From Deltaproteobacteria bacterium (GTDB lineage Bacteria; Myxococcota_A; Polyangia; Polyangiales; Houyiibacteriaceae): a stretch of DNA of 64,000 bases. The notes under the pieces were generated by a model. The model did not search any database. It had not been told where the DNA came from and saw only the letters and a program-made list of their open reading frames with translations. Location: NCBI GenBank assembly GCA_017644045.1, contig JAEPMI010000012.1:1-64000 (forward strand), read 5' to 3'. Every line of letters begins with the position of its first letter. Position 1 is the first letter of the stretch. The translations under genes and the position numbers were made by a program. This document shows positions 25,963 to 34,366 of the stretch, one piece after another.

Positions 25963-27681
25963 TCATCGAACGGTCACTCGGGGCGGCGACGCCTGGAGAT
26001 CGGCGAAGAGCGCGAGGTCGTCGCCTGGCTCCAGCGTGATGGTGTGGTCGACCTCGACGCCCAGCGGAGGACACGAGAGGTGGACCCGGTGGGTCCCTGG
26101 CGGGACGCTCACCCGCCGAACGGGGGTGGAGCCGAGCGCCCGACGGTCCAGCCGAACCTCGGCCCATGGGCTGGCGGAGATCCGGAGCGACGCACGAGCC
26201 GCGGGCGCGACGGCCATCGTCGCTTCCATGGTCTCGGCCATCGTCGCTTCCATCGTGGGCTCGGCCTCCATGGTCGGCTCGTCCATCGCCGTCTCGACGG
26301 GCGGGTCGGGCTGCGTCGGAGGCTCGGGCACCTCGGGCTCGACGGGAGGGTCGGCGACCTCGGTCGATGGGTCGGGGTCGGCGGACTCCGGGGAGCGGAG
26401 GCCGAACGCGAGGGCAACGGCGAGGGCGGCCACGAGGAGCGCGGCGATGGCCCACCGCCCCGCGGGGGATGAGGACTCCGACGACCGAGCGCCGACGTCC
26501 GACTCCGGCGACCGAGCGCCGACGTCCGACTCCGGCGACCGAGCGCCGACGTCCGACTCCGGCGACCGAGCGCCGACGTCCGACTCCGGCGACCGATCGC
26601 CGACGTCGGACTCAGACGACCGAGCGCCGACGTCCGACTCCGACTCGTCTGCGGCTCGGCCTCGGCGCCCGGCGATCTGGGCGGTCGCCTCTTCCGGCTC
26701 GGCCGGGATGGGCTCGCTCGGACGAACGTCTTCGAGGATGGCGCTCGTGGCGAGCGTCCGGACCTTGCCCACGGCGGCCGTACTCTCGCCGGTCGTGACC
26801 ACGTCCGGGGTGGACTCCTTCACGCGACGCGCGCGCTCGGCCGCCTGAGCCGCCACGCCCGCAGGGTGCGCGCCGGCGAGCCAGGTCCGGAGGCTCCGAG
26901 CGACCTCGGCGGCGCTCGGCCGCTCGGCGGGGTCGGTCGCGAGCATGGCCCCGATCGTGGCCGCGAGTGCGTCGGGGAGCTCGCTCAGGTCCGGTTTCTC
27001 ACCTGCGAGGAGCCTCTCGCGGCCCTCGTCGCCGTTGTACGGTGCCTCGCCGGTCATCGCGCGTGCGAGCACGCAGCCGAGCGAGAAGACGTCGCTCTTC
27101 GGGCCGACGTCCTGGGCGCGCGCCTGCTCGGGCGACAGGTAGCCGGGCGTCCCGAAGACGTCACCGCCGCTCCCCTCCGCGGGCGTCGCGATGCCGAAAT
27201 CCAGCAGCCGCGCGTGGCCGCCCTCGTCGACCATCACGTTGCGCGGCGTGACGTCGCGATGGACCAGGGAGTGCCGGTCGTGCGCGTGGTGCAGCGCCTC
27301 AGCGACCTGGATGCCGAGGTGGGCGGCCGGCCCGGCCTCCAACGGGCCTTCGGTGAGCAGGCCCTCGAGGGTGGCGCCCTCGATGTGCTCCATCGCGATG
27401 AAGTAGACCCCGTCGACGACGCCCAACTCGTAGATGGGGACGATGTGCGGGTGGACCAGCCGCACGAGCGCCTTGGCCTCGCTGGCGAACATCTCGACGA
27501 AGCGCGGCTGCCGCGCGAGCTCCGGCCGGACCTGCTTGACCACCAGCGGCTTCTCGAAGCCGAGCGCGCCACGCAGGCGCGCACGATAGACCCGCGCCAT
27601 CCCGCCTTCCGCGATCGGCGCGTCCAGCAGGTAGGGCCCGAAGGGTGTCGGCGCACGTTCGCTCTTCTTGGGCAGGGGCAT
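25963..27681 (-). CDS. Ser/Thr protein kinase with PEGA domain
   Basis: 572 residues from ATG 27681. A Hanks-type kinase domain (about 15-270): EGGMARVYRA, Lys49 in VVKQV, HRDVTPRNVM with Asp143, DFGIA with Asp161, and GTPGYLSPE. Residues 348-401 are six nine-residue repeats (ESDVGARSP). One membrane segment lies at about 409-428. An acidic Pro/Glu-rich periplasmic linker leads to a PEGA domain at about 500-545. It should sense an outside signal and phosphorylate cytosolic targets. Substrates unknown. It is divergent from a kelch-like lipoprotein gene. Confidence 0.92.
   Translation of the reverse strand: MPLPKKSERAPTPFGPYLLDAPIAEGGMARVYRARLRGALGFEKPLVVKQVRPELARQPRFVEMFASEAKALVRLVHPHIVPIYELGVVDGVYFIAMEHIEGATLEGLLTEGPLEAGPAAHLGIQVAEALHHAHDRHSLVHRDVTPRNVMVDEGGHARLLDFGIATPAEGSGGDVFGTPGYLSPEQARAQDVGPKSDVFSLGCVLARAMTGEAPYNGDEGRERLLAGEKPDLSELPDALAATIGAMLATDPAERPSAAEVARSLRTWLAGAHPAGVAAQAAERARRVKESTPDVVTTGESTAAVGKVRTLATSAILEDVRPSEPIPAEPEEATAQIAGRRGRAADESESDVGARSSESDVGDRSPESDVGARSPESDVGARSPESDVGARSPESDVGARSSESSSPAGRWAIAALLVAALAVALAFGLRSPESADPDPSTEVADPPVEPEVPEPPTQPDPPVETAMDEPTMEAEPTMEATMAETMEATMAVAPAARASLRISASPWAEVRLDRRALGSTPVRRVSVPPGTHRVHLSCPPLGVEVDHTITLEPGDDLALFADLQASPPRVTVR
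26479..26640 (-). repeat. Six 27-nt tandem repeats in the kinase linker
   Basis: Nearly identical 27-base units encode ESDVGARSP-type nonapeptides just before the membrane segment. Identity at DNA level is higher than in the Cys-repeat gene, suggesting recent expansion; copy number could vary between strains. Confidence 0.88.
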
Positions 27682-27757
27682 CAGCCAGCCCCCGCTCGGG
27701 CGAACCATGGGTAGAGGTCGAGCATTTCCGGTGGCGCATCGGCGGCGCCTCGCCTGC

Positions 27758-27763
27758 TAGCAT
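27758..27763 (+). promoter_or_regulatory. Extended -10 box TAGCAT before kelch-like lipoprotein
   Basis: TGC-TAGCAT ends five bases before GTG 27769 and eight before ATG 27772. It is in the short gap shared with the divergent kinase gene. Confidence 0.5.
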
Positions 27764-27771
27764 AGCCCGTG

Positions 27772-29553
27772 ATGCGGCTTGCGGCGGCCTTCCTGCTCCT
27801 GCTCGGTGCCTGCGGCGACCGGGTCGAGCGCCAGACGCTCCAGGTCGAGCTGCGCGTGCCGGAGACCGGCCCGTGCCGCCCGGAGGGGGCCCCGAGCGAC
27901 CTGGTGATCGAGGCACTCGGCGATTTCCCCGCGAGCGACGAGCGGACCATCGACGTGCTCCGGCCTGGTGGTCCCGGAGTCATCGACCGTTTCCCCACCG
28001 GTACCCAGGTGGTGACGGTTCGTGCGCTGGGAGATCGCTGGACCGGTTTCGGCGCGGCCCTGTTGCCCGAGTTCGAGCCGAGCGAGCACGCCCTGACCAT
28101 GCTCCTCCTCCCGCCCGACGAGTCCTGCCCGCTCCCCGACCCCGCGCTGGCCGACACGGGTGGCGCGGTGGTCCCGACCAACGACGGCAGCCTCGTGTTC
28201 GTCGGCGGGCGTGAGGGCGAGGTCGGCTCGCGACGGCTGATCCACTGGCGGACGGGCGAAGTGACCGCGGAGGTCATCGACCCCGGGCTCCAGGTCCGGC
28301 GGAGCGGTGTGGCGGCGGTCCGGAGCGGAGCGCTCGTCTTCGCGCTCGGCGGCGCGCTCGGAGACGAAGGGCCGGCCCACGACACCTTCGAGGTCTACGA
28401 CGCAGCCGCGGGCGTGATGGACGAAGGACTCCACACGCTGCTCGAGCCACGGCGCGACGCCGGCGCGCTCCGGTTGCCGAACGGCTCGATCCTGCTCGTC
28501 GGCGGTCGCGCGACGGGCAACGGCGAGCCCCTCGCCAGCGCCGAGGTGATCGACCCCAACACCCGCAGCGCCACCGCGACCGGCGAGCTCCCCACGGCGC
28601 GCGCGCTTCCCTTCGTCCGTGGACTGGACGACGGCTCGGTGCTGGTCGTGGGCGGCGTCGGCACCGGCGGCGGTCCGCTCCGCGAGCTGGTCGCCTTCGA
28701 CCCGCGCAGCGGCACCTTCGTGGCACTCGGCGTCGACCTCCCCAGCGAGGCAGCGGCCGCGGTTCCGCTCCCGGGCGGTCGGCTGCTCGTGGTCGGTGTC
28801 GACGGATCGCTCAGCTCTTACCGCAACGCCCCGCCGATTCTCGGTCCGGTGCCCGGCCTGGTCGAGAGCGCTGTCGACGTGACGCTTCCACCGCTCGTCG
28901 ACATCACCGCCACGGCGCTCATCGACGGCCGAGTCCTGGTCAGCGGCATGAGCGCGCTCGACGACATCCGGCGAGAGTTCGTGGTCGACATCGGCAGCTC
29001 CAGCCTGACCGAGCTGCCACCCCCGCGCGCGCACGGCCGCCTCGTCACACTCAGCGACGGCGCCACGGTGGCGCTCGACGACATGGGGGCCGCGATCCGA
29101 CGGGTGAGCGAGCGCTCGCCCTTCGGCAACCCGCCGGCCTCGCTCCTGGCGGAGGACCTGGCGCTCGACGCGCCCGGTCGCTGGCGCTCCGAGGGTGCGT
29201 CGCTGGTGTCGGAGGCAGCCGACGCGCGTGCCGACCTCGCGGGGCTTCGCTTCGCCGACGTGGCGATCGAGCTCGAGACCGCTGGCTCCGTCGAGGTCCT
29301 CTTCCAGCCCGATGGTGCCCCCGCGACCTCGGTCCAGGTCGACGACGACGAGGTCGGCCCCACCCTCTGCACCCTCGACGGCTCGGGTGAGGTGCTCCTC
29401 GAGCGACGCGGCGAGTCGCTCCGGATCGTGCGCGGGGGCGAAGAGCGCACATGTCGCTTGGATGGGCTCCGCGACCGCGTGTCGCTGGCCGTTCGCGCGC
29501 GCTCCGGTGCGCGCTTCGACCGGATCGAGGTCCGACGTTTGGAGGCCGAATGA
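27772..29553 (+). CDS. Kelch-like beta-propeller lipoprotein
   Basis: 593 residues from ATG 27772 (GTG one codon earlier is possible). Lipobox LLLLGAC. Residues about 120-420 carry repeated propeller blades of kelch/galactose-oxidase type (GSILLVGGRATGNG; GSVLVVGGVGTGGG; GALVFALGGALGD). The last 130 residues form another beta-domain. Likely a surface or periplasmic binding protein. It overlaps the next gene by four bases (ATGA), so both are translated together. Confidence 0.78.
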   Translation: MRLAAAFLLLLGACGDRVERQTLQVELRVPETGPCRPEGAPSDLVIEALGDFPASDERTIDVLRPGGPGVIDRFPTGTQVVTVRALGDRWTGFGAALLPEFEPSEHALTMLLLPPDESCPLPDPALADTGGAVVPTNDGSLVFVGGREGEVGSRRLIHWRTGEVTAEVIDPGLQVRRSGVAAVRSGALVFALGGALGDEGPAHDTFEVYDAAAGVMDEGLHTLLEPRRDAGALRLPNGSILLVGGRATGNGEPLASAEVIDPNTRSATATGELPTARALPFVRGLDDGSVLVVGGVGTGGGPLRELVAFDPRSGTFVALGVDLPSEAAAAVPLPGGRLLVVGVDGSLSSYRNAPPILGPVPGLVESAVDVTLPPLVDITATALIDGRVLVSGMSALDDIRREFVVDIGSSSLTELPPPRAHGRLVTLSDGATVALDDMGAAIRRVSERSPFGNPPASLLAEDLALDAPGRWRSEGASLVSEAADARADLAGLRFADVAIELETAGSVEVLFQPDGAPATSVQVDDDEVGPTLCTLDGSGEVLLERRGESLRIVRGGEERTCRLDGLRDRVSLAVRARSGARFDRIEVRRLEAE

Positions 29554-30503
29554 GAGTCCTGGTGACCGGCGCCACGGGGTTCGTGGGGAGCCATCTGCTC
29601 GCCCAGCTCCGAGACGCGGGGATCGTCGTGCGCGCGTTCGCGCGACCCACGAGCCACACCAGTCGCGCCGAGGCGCTCGGTGCCGAGGTCGTTCGAGGCT
29701 CGCTCCTCGACGCCGACGACGTGCGCCGCGCATACGAGGACGTCGACGCGGTCGTCCATGCCGCCGGCGGCGGGCTCGCGCTCGAACCCTCGGCGATCTT
29801 TCGCGCGAACACCGAGACCACGGCCACGCTGGTCCGGTGCGCGCCTCCGACGCTCCGACGCTTCGTGCTGGTCTCCAGCCTCGCGGCGCACGGCCCATCC
29901 AGGCCGGGCAAGCCGGCCACCGAGGAGGAGCCCGACGCGCCGCGCTCGGTCTACGGCGAGAGCAAGCTGGAGGCCGAGCGCCACGCCGACGCATTGAGCT
30001 GCCCGGTGACGATCCTGAGGCCGCCCGCGCTCTACGGTGAGGGCGAGCACCGCATGGATCCGCTGCTGGATGCCGCTCGGCGTGGGGTCATCCCGATGGT
30101 GCACCCGGGCGGGACGATGTCGCTGCTCAGCGGCCCGGACTGCGCGGCGGCCATCGTGAAGGCACTGACCACCGAGCACCCGAGCGGGCGCTACTACGTC
30201 GCCGAGCCCGCGCCCATCACTCGGGCGACCATGGCGCGGACCCTCGGCAGGCGGGTCGGTCGGCCGGACGTGCGCGTGATCGCGCTGCCACCGGCGACCT
30301 TGCGCGCGGCCGCCGCGCTCGCCGAGCTGCGAGCGCGGATGGGCGCACCGCTGGTGCTGACGCGGGACAAGGTCCGCGACGTGCTCTGCCGCCATCAGGC
30401 CTGCGACCCGAGCCGCGCGATGCGGGAGCTGGACTGGCACCCCAAGGACTCGTTCATCGCGACCGGACGGCCGGACCGTAACCAGGAGGGCGCAGCCGAG
30501 TAA
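29550..30503 (+). CDS. NAD-dependent epimerase/dehydratase (extended SDR)
   Basis: 317 residues. The Rossmann motif VLVTGATGFVGSHLLAQL is at about 3-20, and the catalytic YGESK follows near 135. It should act on a nucleotide sugar or similar alcohol in the cytosol; the substrate is not clear. The ATG overlaps the stop of the upstream lipoprotein gene, fixing the start. Its own stop contains the -10 box of the next gene. Confidence 0.88.
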   Translation: MRVLVTGATGFVGSHLLAQLRDAGIVVRAFARPTSHTSRAEALGAEVVRGSLLDADDVRRAYEDVDAVVHAAGGGLALEPSAIFRANTETTATLVRCAPPTLRRFVLVSSLAAHGPSRPGKPATEEEPDAPRSVYGESKLEAERHADALSCPVTILRPPALYGEGEHRMDPLLDAARRGVIPMVHPGGTMSLLSGPDCAAAIVKALTTEHPSGRYYVAEPAPITRATMARTLGRRVGRPDVRVIALPPATLRAAAALAELRARMGAPLVLTRDKVRDVLCRHQACDPSRAMRELDWHPKDSFIATGRPDRNQEGAAE

Positions 30504-30506
30504 GCT
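30501..30506 (+). promoter_or_regulatory. TAAGCT -10-like box, 5 nt before ATG 30512
   Basis: TAAGCT begins in the TAA stop of the epimerase gene and ends five bases before the next ATG. One stretch thus serves as stop codon and probable promoter. Confidence 0.45.
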
Positions 30507-30511
30507 CGGGC

Positions 30512-30958
30512 ATGCGCATCGCCCTCCCCGCCCTCGCCCTGCTCGCTCTCACCTTCGTCCCGCACGAATCGGCGGGAGCGCAGAACACCCAAGGGGTGCT
30601 CGGGCCCGGGCTCTACGTGTTCCAGACCCGCCTGGACGAAGCGACCTGCGAAGCCGACAGCAACAGCGGCTTCGTGACCTCCTACTTCGCCGCGATCGAC
30701 GGAGTGCCAGGCAGCACCACGATGACGATGAAGCTCCAGAACTCGCAGTTCTGGCCGGAGTGGCAGCTGAACATCGCCTCGGACGGGACCATCCGCGCGA
30801 CGGCCCGCAACGGGGCGCTCGAGCAGAGCGCGACGATGCGGCCCAACGGCTCGCGGTTCACCGGTCGAGGCTTCCGGACCTACGACCAGACCGTACGTGG
30901 GCAGCGGCGGCGCTGTCGCATGGAGTACGACGCGCTGCTGCGGAAGCTCCACGAGTGA
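30512..30958 (+). CDS. Secreted protein, unknown function
   Basis: 148 residues. Signal peptide about 1-23 (LPALALLALTFVPHESAGA, cleavage before QNT). The mature part is beta-rich with few Cys (CEADSNSGF; CRMEYDAL) and GLYVFQTRLDEATC near the start. No family recognised. It follows the epimerase gene by eight bases but probably has its own promoter. Confidence 0.65.
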   Translation: MRIALPALALLALTFVPHESAGAQNTQGVLGPGLYVFQTRLDEATCEADSNSGFVTSYFAAIDGVPGSTTMTMKLQNSQFWPEWQLNIASDGTIRATARNGALEQSATMRPNGSRFTGRGFRTYDQTVRGQRRRCRMEYDALLRKLHE

Positions 30959-30973
30959 CCCGGCCTTAAGTCG

Positions 30974-30985
30974 CCGCTTAAGCGG
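30974..30985. promoter_or_regulatory. 12-bp palindrome CCGCTTAAGCGG
   Basis: A perfect palindrome with an AT centre lies about 20 bases upstream of the GTG of the next lipoprotein gene, preceded by another CTTAAG. It could be an operator. Confidence 0.4.
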
Positions 30986-31005
30986 TACGGGCACACGGTC
31001 GACGG

Positions 31006-31518
31006 GTGCGAGTCACCATCACCTGTGCCCTCCTCCTGTCCTTCGGCTGCTTCGCGAGCCACGAACCCGAGCTCGAACCGAGCGATCTCGAAGTGCCCGA
31101 TGCCGCCATCGACTGTCGCGGTCCGATCGACCCGTGGGCGATCGTCGGTCGGGAATGGCGCGTCGGTCAGCCGAGCTGCGGCCCGGCCCAGGACGTCACG
31201 ATGAGCTTCGTGGGCCGTGGCTCGGGACGGGTCGATCTCCGCGATCCCGAGCCGGAGCTCCGGCGCGCGCTGCGCATCGAAGCCCGGCCGGTGGAGCCGT
31301 CCCGGCTCACCTGCTGGATCGACGCGTCGAGCCGCTTTCGGGTCTCGGACGGCGACGCGGTCGAGATCGGCATGCGGTGCGACGACGGCGTCGATCGCCA
31401 GGCCGAGCTCACCCTTCGCGGGTGCCGTGGGCTGACACCCGAGATCGCCGTCTCCCCTTCGGATCACTGGGACGAGTGGACCCTCGGCTGCGGGCCGGCG
31501 CTCTGGCTCCCCCGCTGA
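31006..31518 (+). CDS. Small lipoprotein, unknown function
   Basis: 170 residues, GTG start. Short signal with lipobox LLLSFGC. The mature part has six Cys and several Arg/Asp-rich beta segments (CWIDASSRFRVSDG; MRCDDGVDRQAEL). Family not recognised; probably periplasmic or surface. Ends ten bases from the convergent arfB gene. Confidence 0.62.
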   Translation: MRVTITCALLLSFGCFASHEPELEPSDLEVPDAAIDCRGPIDPWAIVGREWRVGQPSCGPAQDVTMSFVGRGSGRVDLRDPEPELRRALRIEARPVEPSRLTCWIDASSRFRVSDGDAVEIGMRCDDGVDRQAELTLRGCRGLTPEIAVSPSDHWDEWTLGCGPALWLPR

Positions 31519-31528
31519 TCGCGGCGGA

Positions 31529-31951
31529 TCAGTAGTCGACCTTCTTGCGGCCCTGCTTCTTCTCGGAGGTCATGCGCTTGGCCTTCAGGCGGCGGCGCTT
31601 GGCGCCCCTGCTCGGCTTGGTGGCGCGCCGACGCTTCGGGCGCACCATCGCCGCGAGGATCTTCTCGCGGAGCCGTTCGCGCGCGTCTTCGAGATTCGCC
31701 GCCTGCGAACGGGTCGCCGAGCTCATGATCACGAGCTGGCCCTCCGCGTCGAGGAGCACACCGGGCTGCTTGCGCAGCCGTGCCTTCACCGCCGGATGGA
31801 GCGCGGTCGTGCCCGCGAGATCGAAGCGGAGGTCGACCTTCGTGGACGTCTTGTTGACGTTCTGACCCCCCGGCCCGCCGGAGCGGCTCGCGCTCCAGTC
31901 GAGATCGGACGCGGGGATCACCACGTCGTCCTGAATGGGTAGGTCGTCCAT
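31529..31951 (-). CDS. arfB: ArfB-type alternative ribosome-rescue factor
   Basis: 140 residues. The N-terminal release-factor catalytic domain has RSGGPGGQNVNKTSTKV (GGQ at 28-30), which hydrolyses peptidyl-tRNA on stalled ribosomes. A long basic C-terminal tail (RRRATKPSRGAKRRRLKAKR) should enter the empty mRNA channel. Length matches YaeJ/ArfB. A perfect palindrome covers its upstream region (31954-31975), suggesting a repressor site. Confidence 0.94.
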   Translation of the reverse strand: MDDLPIQDDVVIPASDLDWSASRSGGPGGQNVNKTSTKVDLRFDLAGTTALHPAVKARLRKQPGVLLDAEGQLVIMSSATRSQAANLEDARERLREKILAAMVRPKRRRATKPSRGAKRRRLKAKRMTSEKKQGRKKVDY

Positions 31952-31953
31952 GA

Positions 31954-31975
31954 CGCCCGACGATTAAGTCGGGCG
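31954..31975. promoter_or_regulatory. Operator-like palindrome at arfB promoter
   Basis: CGCCCGAC (31954-31961) and GTCGGGCG (31968-31975) are exact reverse complements around GATTAA. The AT-rich centre overlaps the probable -10 of arfB. It looks like a repressor site or hairpin. Confidence 0.55.
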
Positions 31976-32001
31976 CGCCGGAACCGCAAGGGTGGAGCCG
32001 G

Positions 32002-32529
32002 TCACAGACAGGAGAACCCGAGGCACTCCTCGCCGAAGCCGCAGTCGTCGCTCGAGAGGCATTCGACGCCGAGACAGCCGGTGACCGAGACGCATGAGAC
32101 GTCTCCGCAGTTGGCGATGGCGCGCTGCTGGTCGGCGGTCAGGCCACCGCAGTCGCTGCGACACTGCGCGGTCTCCCCGGCGGCGAGGCCGCACGTCTGG
32201 AAGTGGTCGCAGGCGGCCTGACAGGCGGCGAGTGAGTCGACCGGCGGTGGGCCGCCGTCGGTCATCATCGGCGGGGCTTCGCGGTTCTGACACGTCGGAT
32301 TGAAGGCCTCGGTGTCGCAGTACTGGTTCGCGAGGCAGTTCGCGTCGGAGAGGCAACCGTCGGTGCAATCGGAGAAGCGCGAGTCGGCGCAGTACTGGCC
32401 GGGCACGCACGTCACCCCACCGCAGGCGGTGTATCCCTGCTCGTCGGTTCCGCCACCGCCATCGTCGCCACAGGCGAGTCCGAAGGTGGAGAGCAGGAGA
32501 GAGAGCACGAGAGTCGAACGAAGAGTCAT
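32002..32529 (-). CDS. Cys-rich lipoprotein
   Basis: 175 residues from ATG 32529, with SD GGAGGATG about three to ten bases upstream. Lipobox FGLAC. A Gly-rich linker is followed by many Cys (about eighteen) in EGF-like or MopE-like spacing (CVPGQYCADSRFSDC; CLANQYCD; CGFGEECLGF). Probably disulfide-bonded and surface exposed. Function unknown. Divergent from another Cys-rich lipoprotein gene (32771), 241 bp away. Confidence 0.72.
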   Translation of the reverse strand: MTLRSTLVLSLLLSTFGLACGDDGGGGTDEQGYTACGGVTCVPGQYCADSRFSDCTDGCLSDANCLANQYCDTEAFNPTCQNREAPPMMTDGGPPPVDSLAACQAACDHFQTCGLAAGETAQCRSDCGGLTADQQRAIANCGDVSCVSVTGCLGVECLSSDDCGFGEECLGFSCL

Positions 32530-32770
32530 CACATCCTCCAGGCCGAAGCCACTGGGTTTCGACCCGAGGACGCAGAGCGCTCGATCCCGTCGCACACTTT
32601 CTCGCGCTCATGGCCAGACCGGGACGGTTCGTCGATGTCGCGCGACCTTCTCAGATGACTAGGTGCCGCCTCCTTCTACGGTCCGGCCGACGCGAGCAGC
32701 GCGCACATGGCGTCGGATCGGTCCACGACCGGTGATTGACCACCCTGGGGGGCGCTGCAAGGGTCCGCCC

Positions 32771-33265
32771 ATGAGCACGATTCGCTGGATGGTCGCTTCC
32801 GTAGCACTCCTCGCCGTCGCCTGTGGCGACGACGGACGCACCGGCACGAGCCCGGGCATCGACGGCGGCGGTGGCCCGGGCGCCGATTCCGGCGCCCCGA
32901 CGGGCGACCCACGATGCGTTGCGCTCTGCACCGACGATGCAGCACCGACCGACGACTACTGCTCGCCGACGAGCGTGTCGCAGTGCTCGTCGCTCTGCGA
33001 GACCCGCATCGCGGGCGTGTCCAACCTCTGTGCGGAGTGCCTCCTCGAGGACTCGGACTTCCTCTACAGCAACGTAATCGCCCTCCCCGATGAGTGCGTG
33101 AGTGACTCCAGCTGCGCGAGCGGTCAACGGTGCGACCGTCGGGGTTGCGAGTACTGTGAAGGGGACAGCGCCGCGTGGGCCAGCTGCCGTGAATCCACCC
33201 GAGAGGCGGTCCGCTGCACCACCGACTTCCAGGACGTCAGCGAGTGCGCCGACCTCTGCAGCTGA
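32771..33265 (+). CDS. Cys-rich lipoprotein
   Basis: 164 residues from ATG 32771. Signal with lipobox LLAVAC. A Gly/Asp linker is followed by about 16 Cys in small disulfide clusters (CVALCTDDAAP; CASGQRCDRRGCEYCEG; CADLC). It resembles the divergent lipoprotein at 32002 in design, not closely in sequence. Role unknown. The 241-bp gap contains no further gene I can support. Confidence 0.7.
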   Translation: MSTIRWMVASVALLAVACGDDGRTGTSPGIDGGGGPGADSGAPTGDPRCVALCTDDAAPTDDYCSPTSVSQCSSLCETRIAGVSNLCAECLLEDSDFLYSNVIALPDECVSDSSCASGQRCDRRGCEYCEGDSAAWASCRESTREAVRCTTDFQDVSECADLCS

Positions 33266-33274
33266 GCTAGCGCC

Positions 33275-33901
33275 CTAGTCGCAAGTGGCGCCGGCGTGGG
33301 CGGCGCGCTGGTCGCGGACGAAGACCTCGGCCTCCGCCAGGAAGGCTTCGCTCATCCCGGCGCCCTCGACGTGCTCGACGGCGATGAGCGCAGGCCCATC
33401 GAAGCCATCGACGCGAGCAAACTCGTAGTGGCCGGCGACGTCGTACTCCATCTGCGCGGGGTGCTCGCAACGGTCGTCGATGCACTCGAAGAGCGGCTCG
33501 CGGATCGGCTCGCGCATGCGGCGCGCCAGGTCCCGCTGGAGTCGGTCGACGTTGTCGTCGAGCCGCTCCCCCGGGCACCAGTGCTCGGCCAGCCGGATCA
33601 TCCCGTCGTCGTCCGCGCGGGGGTCCTCACCGGACGCGTCCGTCGCGTAGAGGATGTAGACCACGCCTCGGCCCGGAGCGACGAGCTCGCGGAGCGGCCG
33701 ATGCCCCTCGGCGACGCGAGTCATCGCGTCGGCGTCCATGAGCGGACCGGTCGGCTCCGGCTCGCTCGGGTCGACCGGCGTCTCACCGCCGGCGGGCTCC
33801 ACCGGCTCGGGTTCGGGCTCTGGCTCGGGGGCCGGACAGGCCACCAGGAGCACGAGCGCGATGGGGAGGAGGGTCCTCAGACGTTGAACGAGGCGCCGCA
33901 T
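33275..33901 (-). CDS. Lipoprotein, unknown function
   Basis: 208 residues from ATG 33901. Lipobox LLVAC; then an EPEP-rich tract (about 22-55). The mature domain has VVYILYATDASGE and a His/Trp region. It overlaps the upstream A-type Fe-S carrier gene by 25 bases on the same strand, so translation is probably coupled. Not recognised. Confidence 0.68.
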   Translation of the reverse strand: MRRLVQRLRTLLPIALVLLVACPAPEPEPEPEPVEPAGGETPVDPSEPEPTGPLMDADAMTRVAEGHRPLRELVAPGRGVVYILYATDASGEDPRADDDGMIRLAEHWCPGERLDDNVDRLQRDLARRMREPIREPLFECIDDRCEHPAQMEYDVAGHYEFARVDGFDGPALIAVEHVEGAGMSEAFLAEAEVFVRDQRAAHAGATCD

Positions 33902-34260
33902 CCGCAGTCGCCCTTGGCGTTCGGGTTCTGCCACGTGAACCCATATCCCATGAGCCGCTGCTCCCAGTCGAGCGTTCCGCCCTCCAGGAGCGCCAAGCTG
34001 CGGTCGTCCACCACGACCCGCAGGCCACCGAAGTCCCAGACCTTGTCGCGCTTCCGGACCTTCTTGGCGAGCTCGTAGACGTAGTAGTAGCCGGAGCAGC
34101 CGCCGCCCTTGACGCCGATGCGCAGGCCCAGGGAGGGCTCACCGGCCTCGGCCAGCTGCTTCTTGCCCATCTCCACCGCCTTGGGGGTCAGGGTGATGGT
34201 CGGCTCGCCCGGGGTCACCGGGGGCGGGGCCCAATCGTCCAGCTCGGTCAGCTCTCGCAT
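33877..34260 (-). CDS. A-type Fe-S cluster carrier (IscA/ErpA-like)
   Basis: 127 residues. The HesB/IscA fold has three conserved cysteines: Cys55 in GGGCSGYYY and Cys119/Cys121 in GDCGCG near the end. A short extra N-terminus (about 20 residues) is unusual but small. It carries Fe-S clusters to apo-proteins in the cytosol. It lies downstream of the cysteine desulfurase with a 106-bp gap and overlaps a lipoprotein gene. SD-like GGAAGAG precedes the ATG. Confidence 0.93.
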   Translation of the reverse strand: MRELTELDDWAPPPVTPGEPTITLTPKAVEMGKKQLAEAGEPSLGLRIGVKGGGCSGYYYVYELAKKVRKRDKVWDFGGLRVVVDDRSLALLEGGTLDWEQRLMGYGFTWQNPNAKGDCGCGASFNV

Positions 34261-34366
34261 GGTCTCTTCCGTGTGGTCTCCGTCTCTCGGGACGCTCTGA
34301 TAGCTCTAACGCCGAATGGGCGGGTTCACCACCCCTGCCCTCTTCGTCGCCCGAGGCCCCGACACG

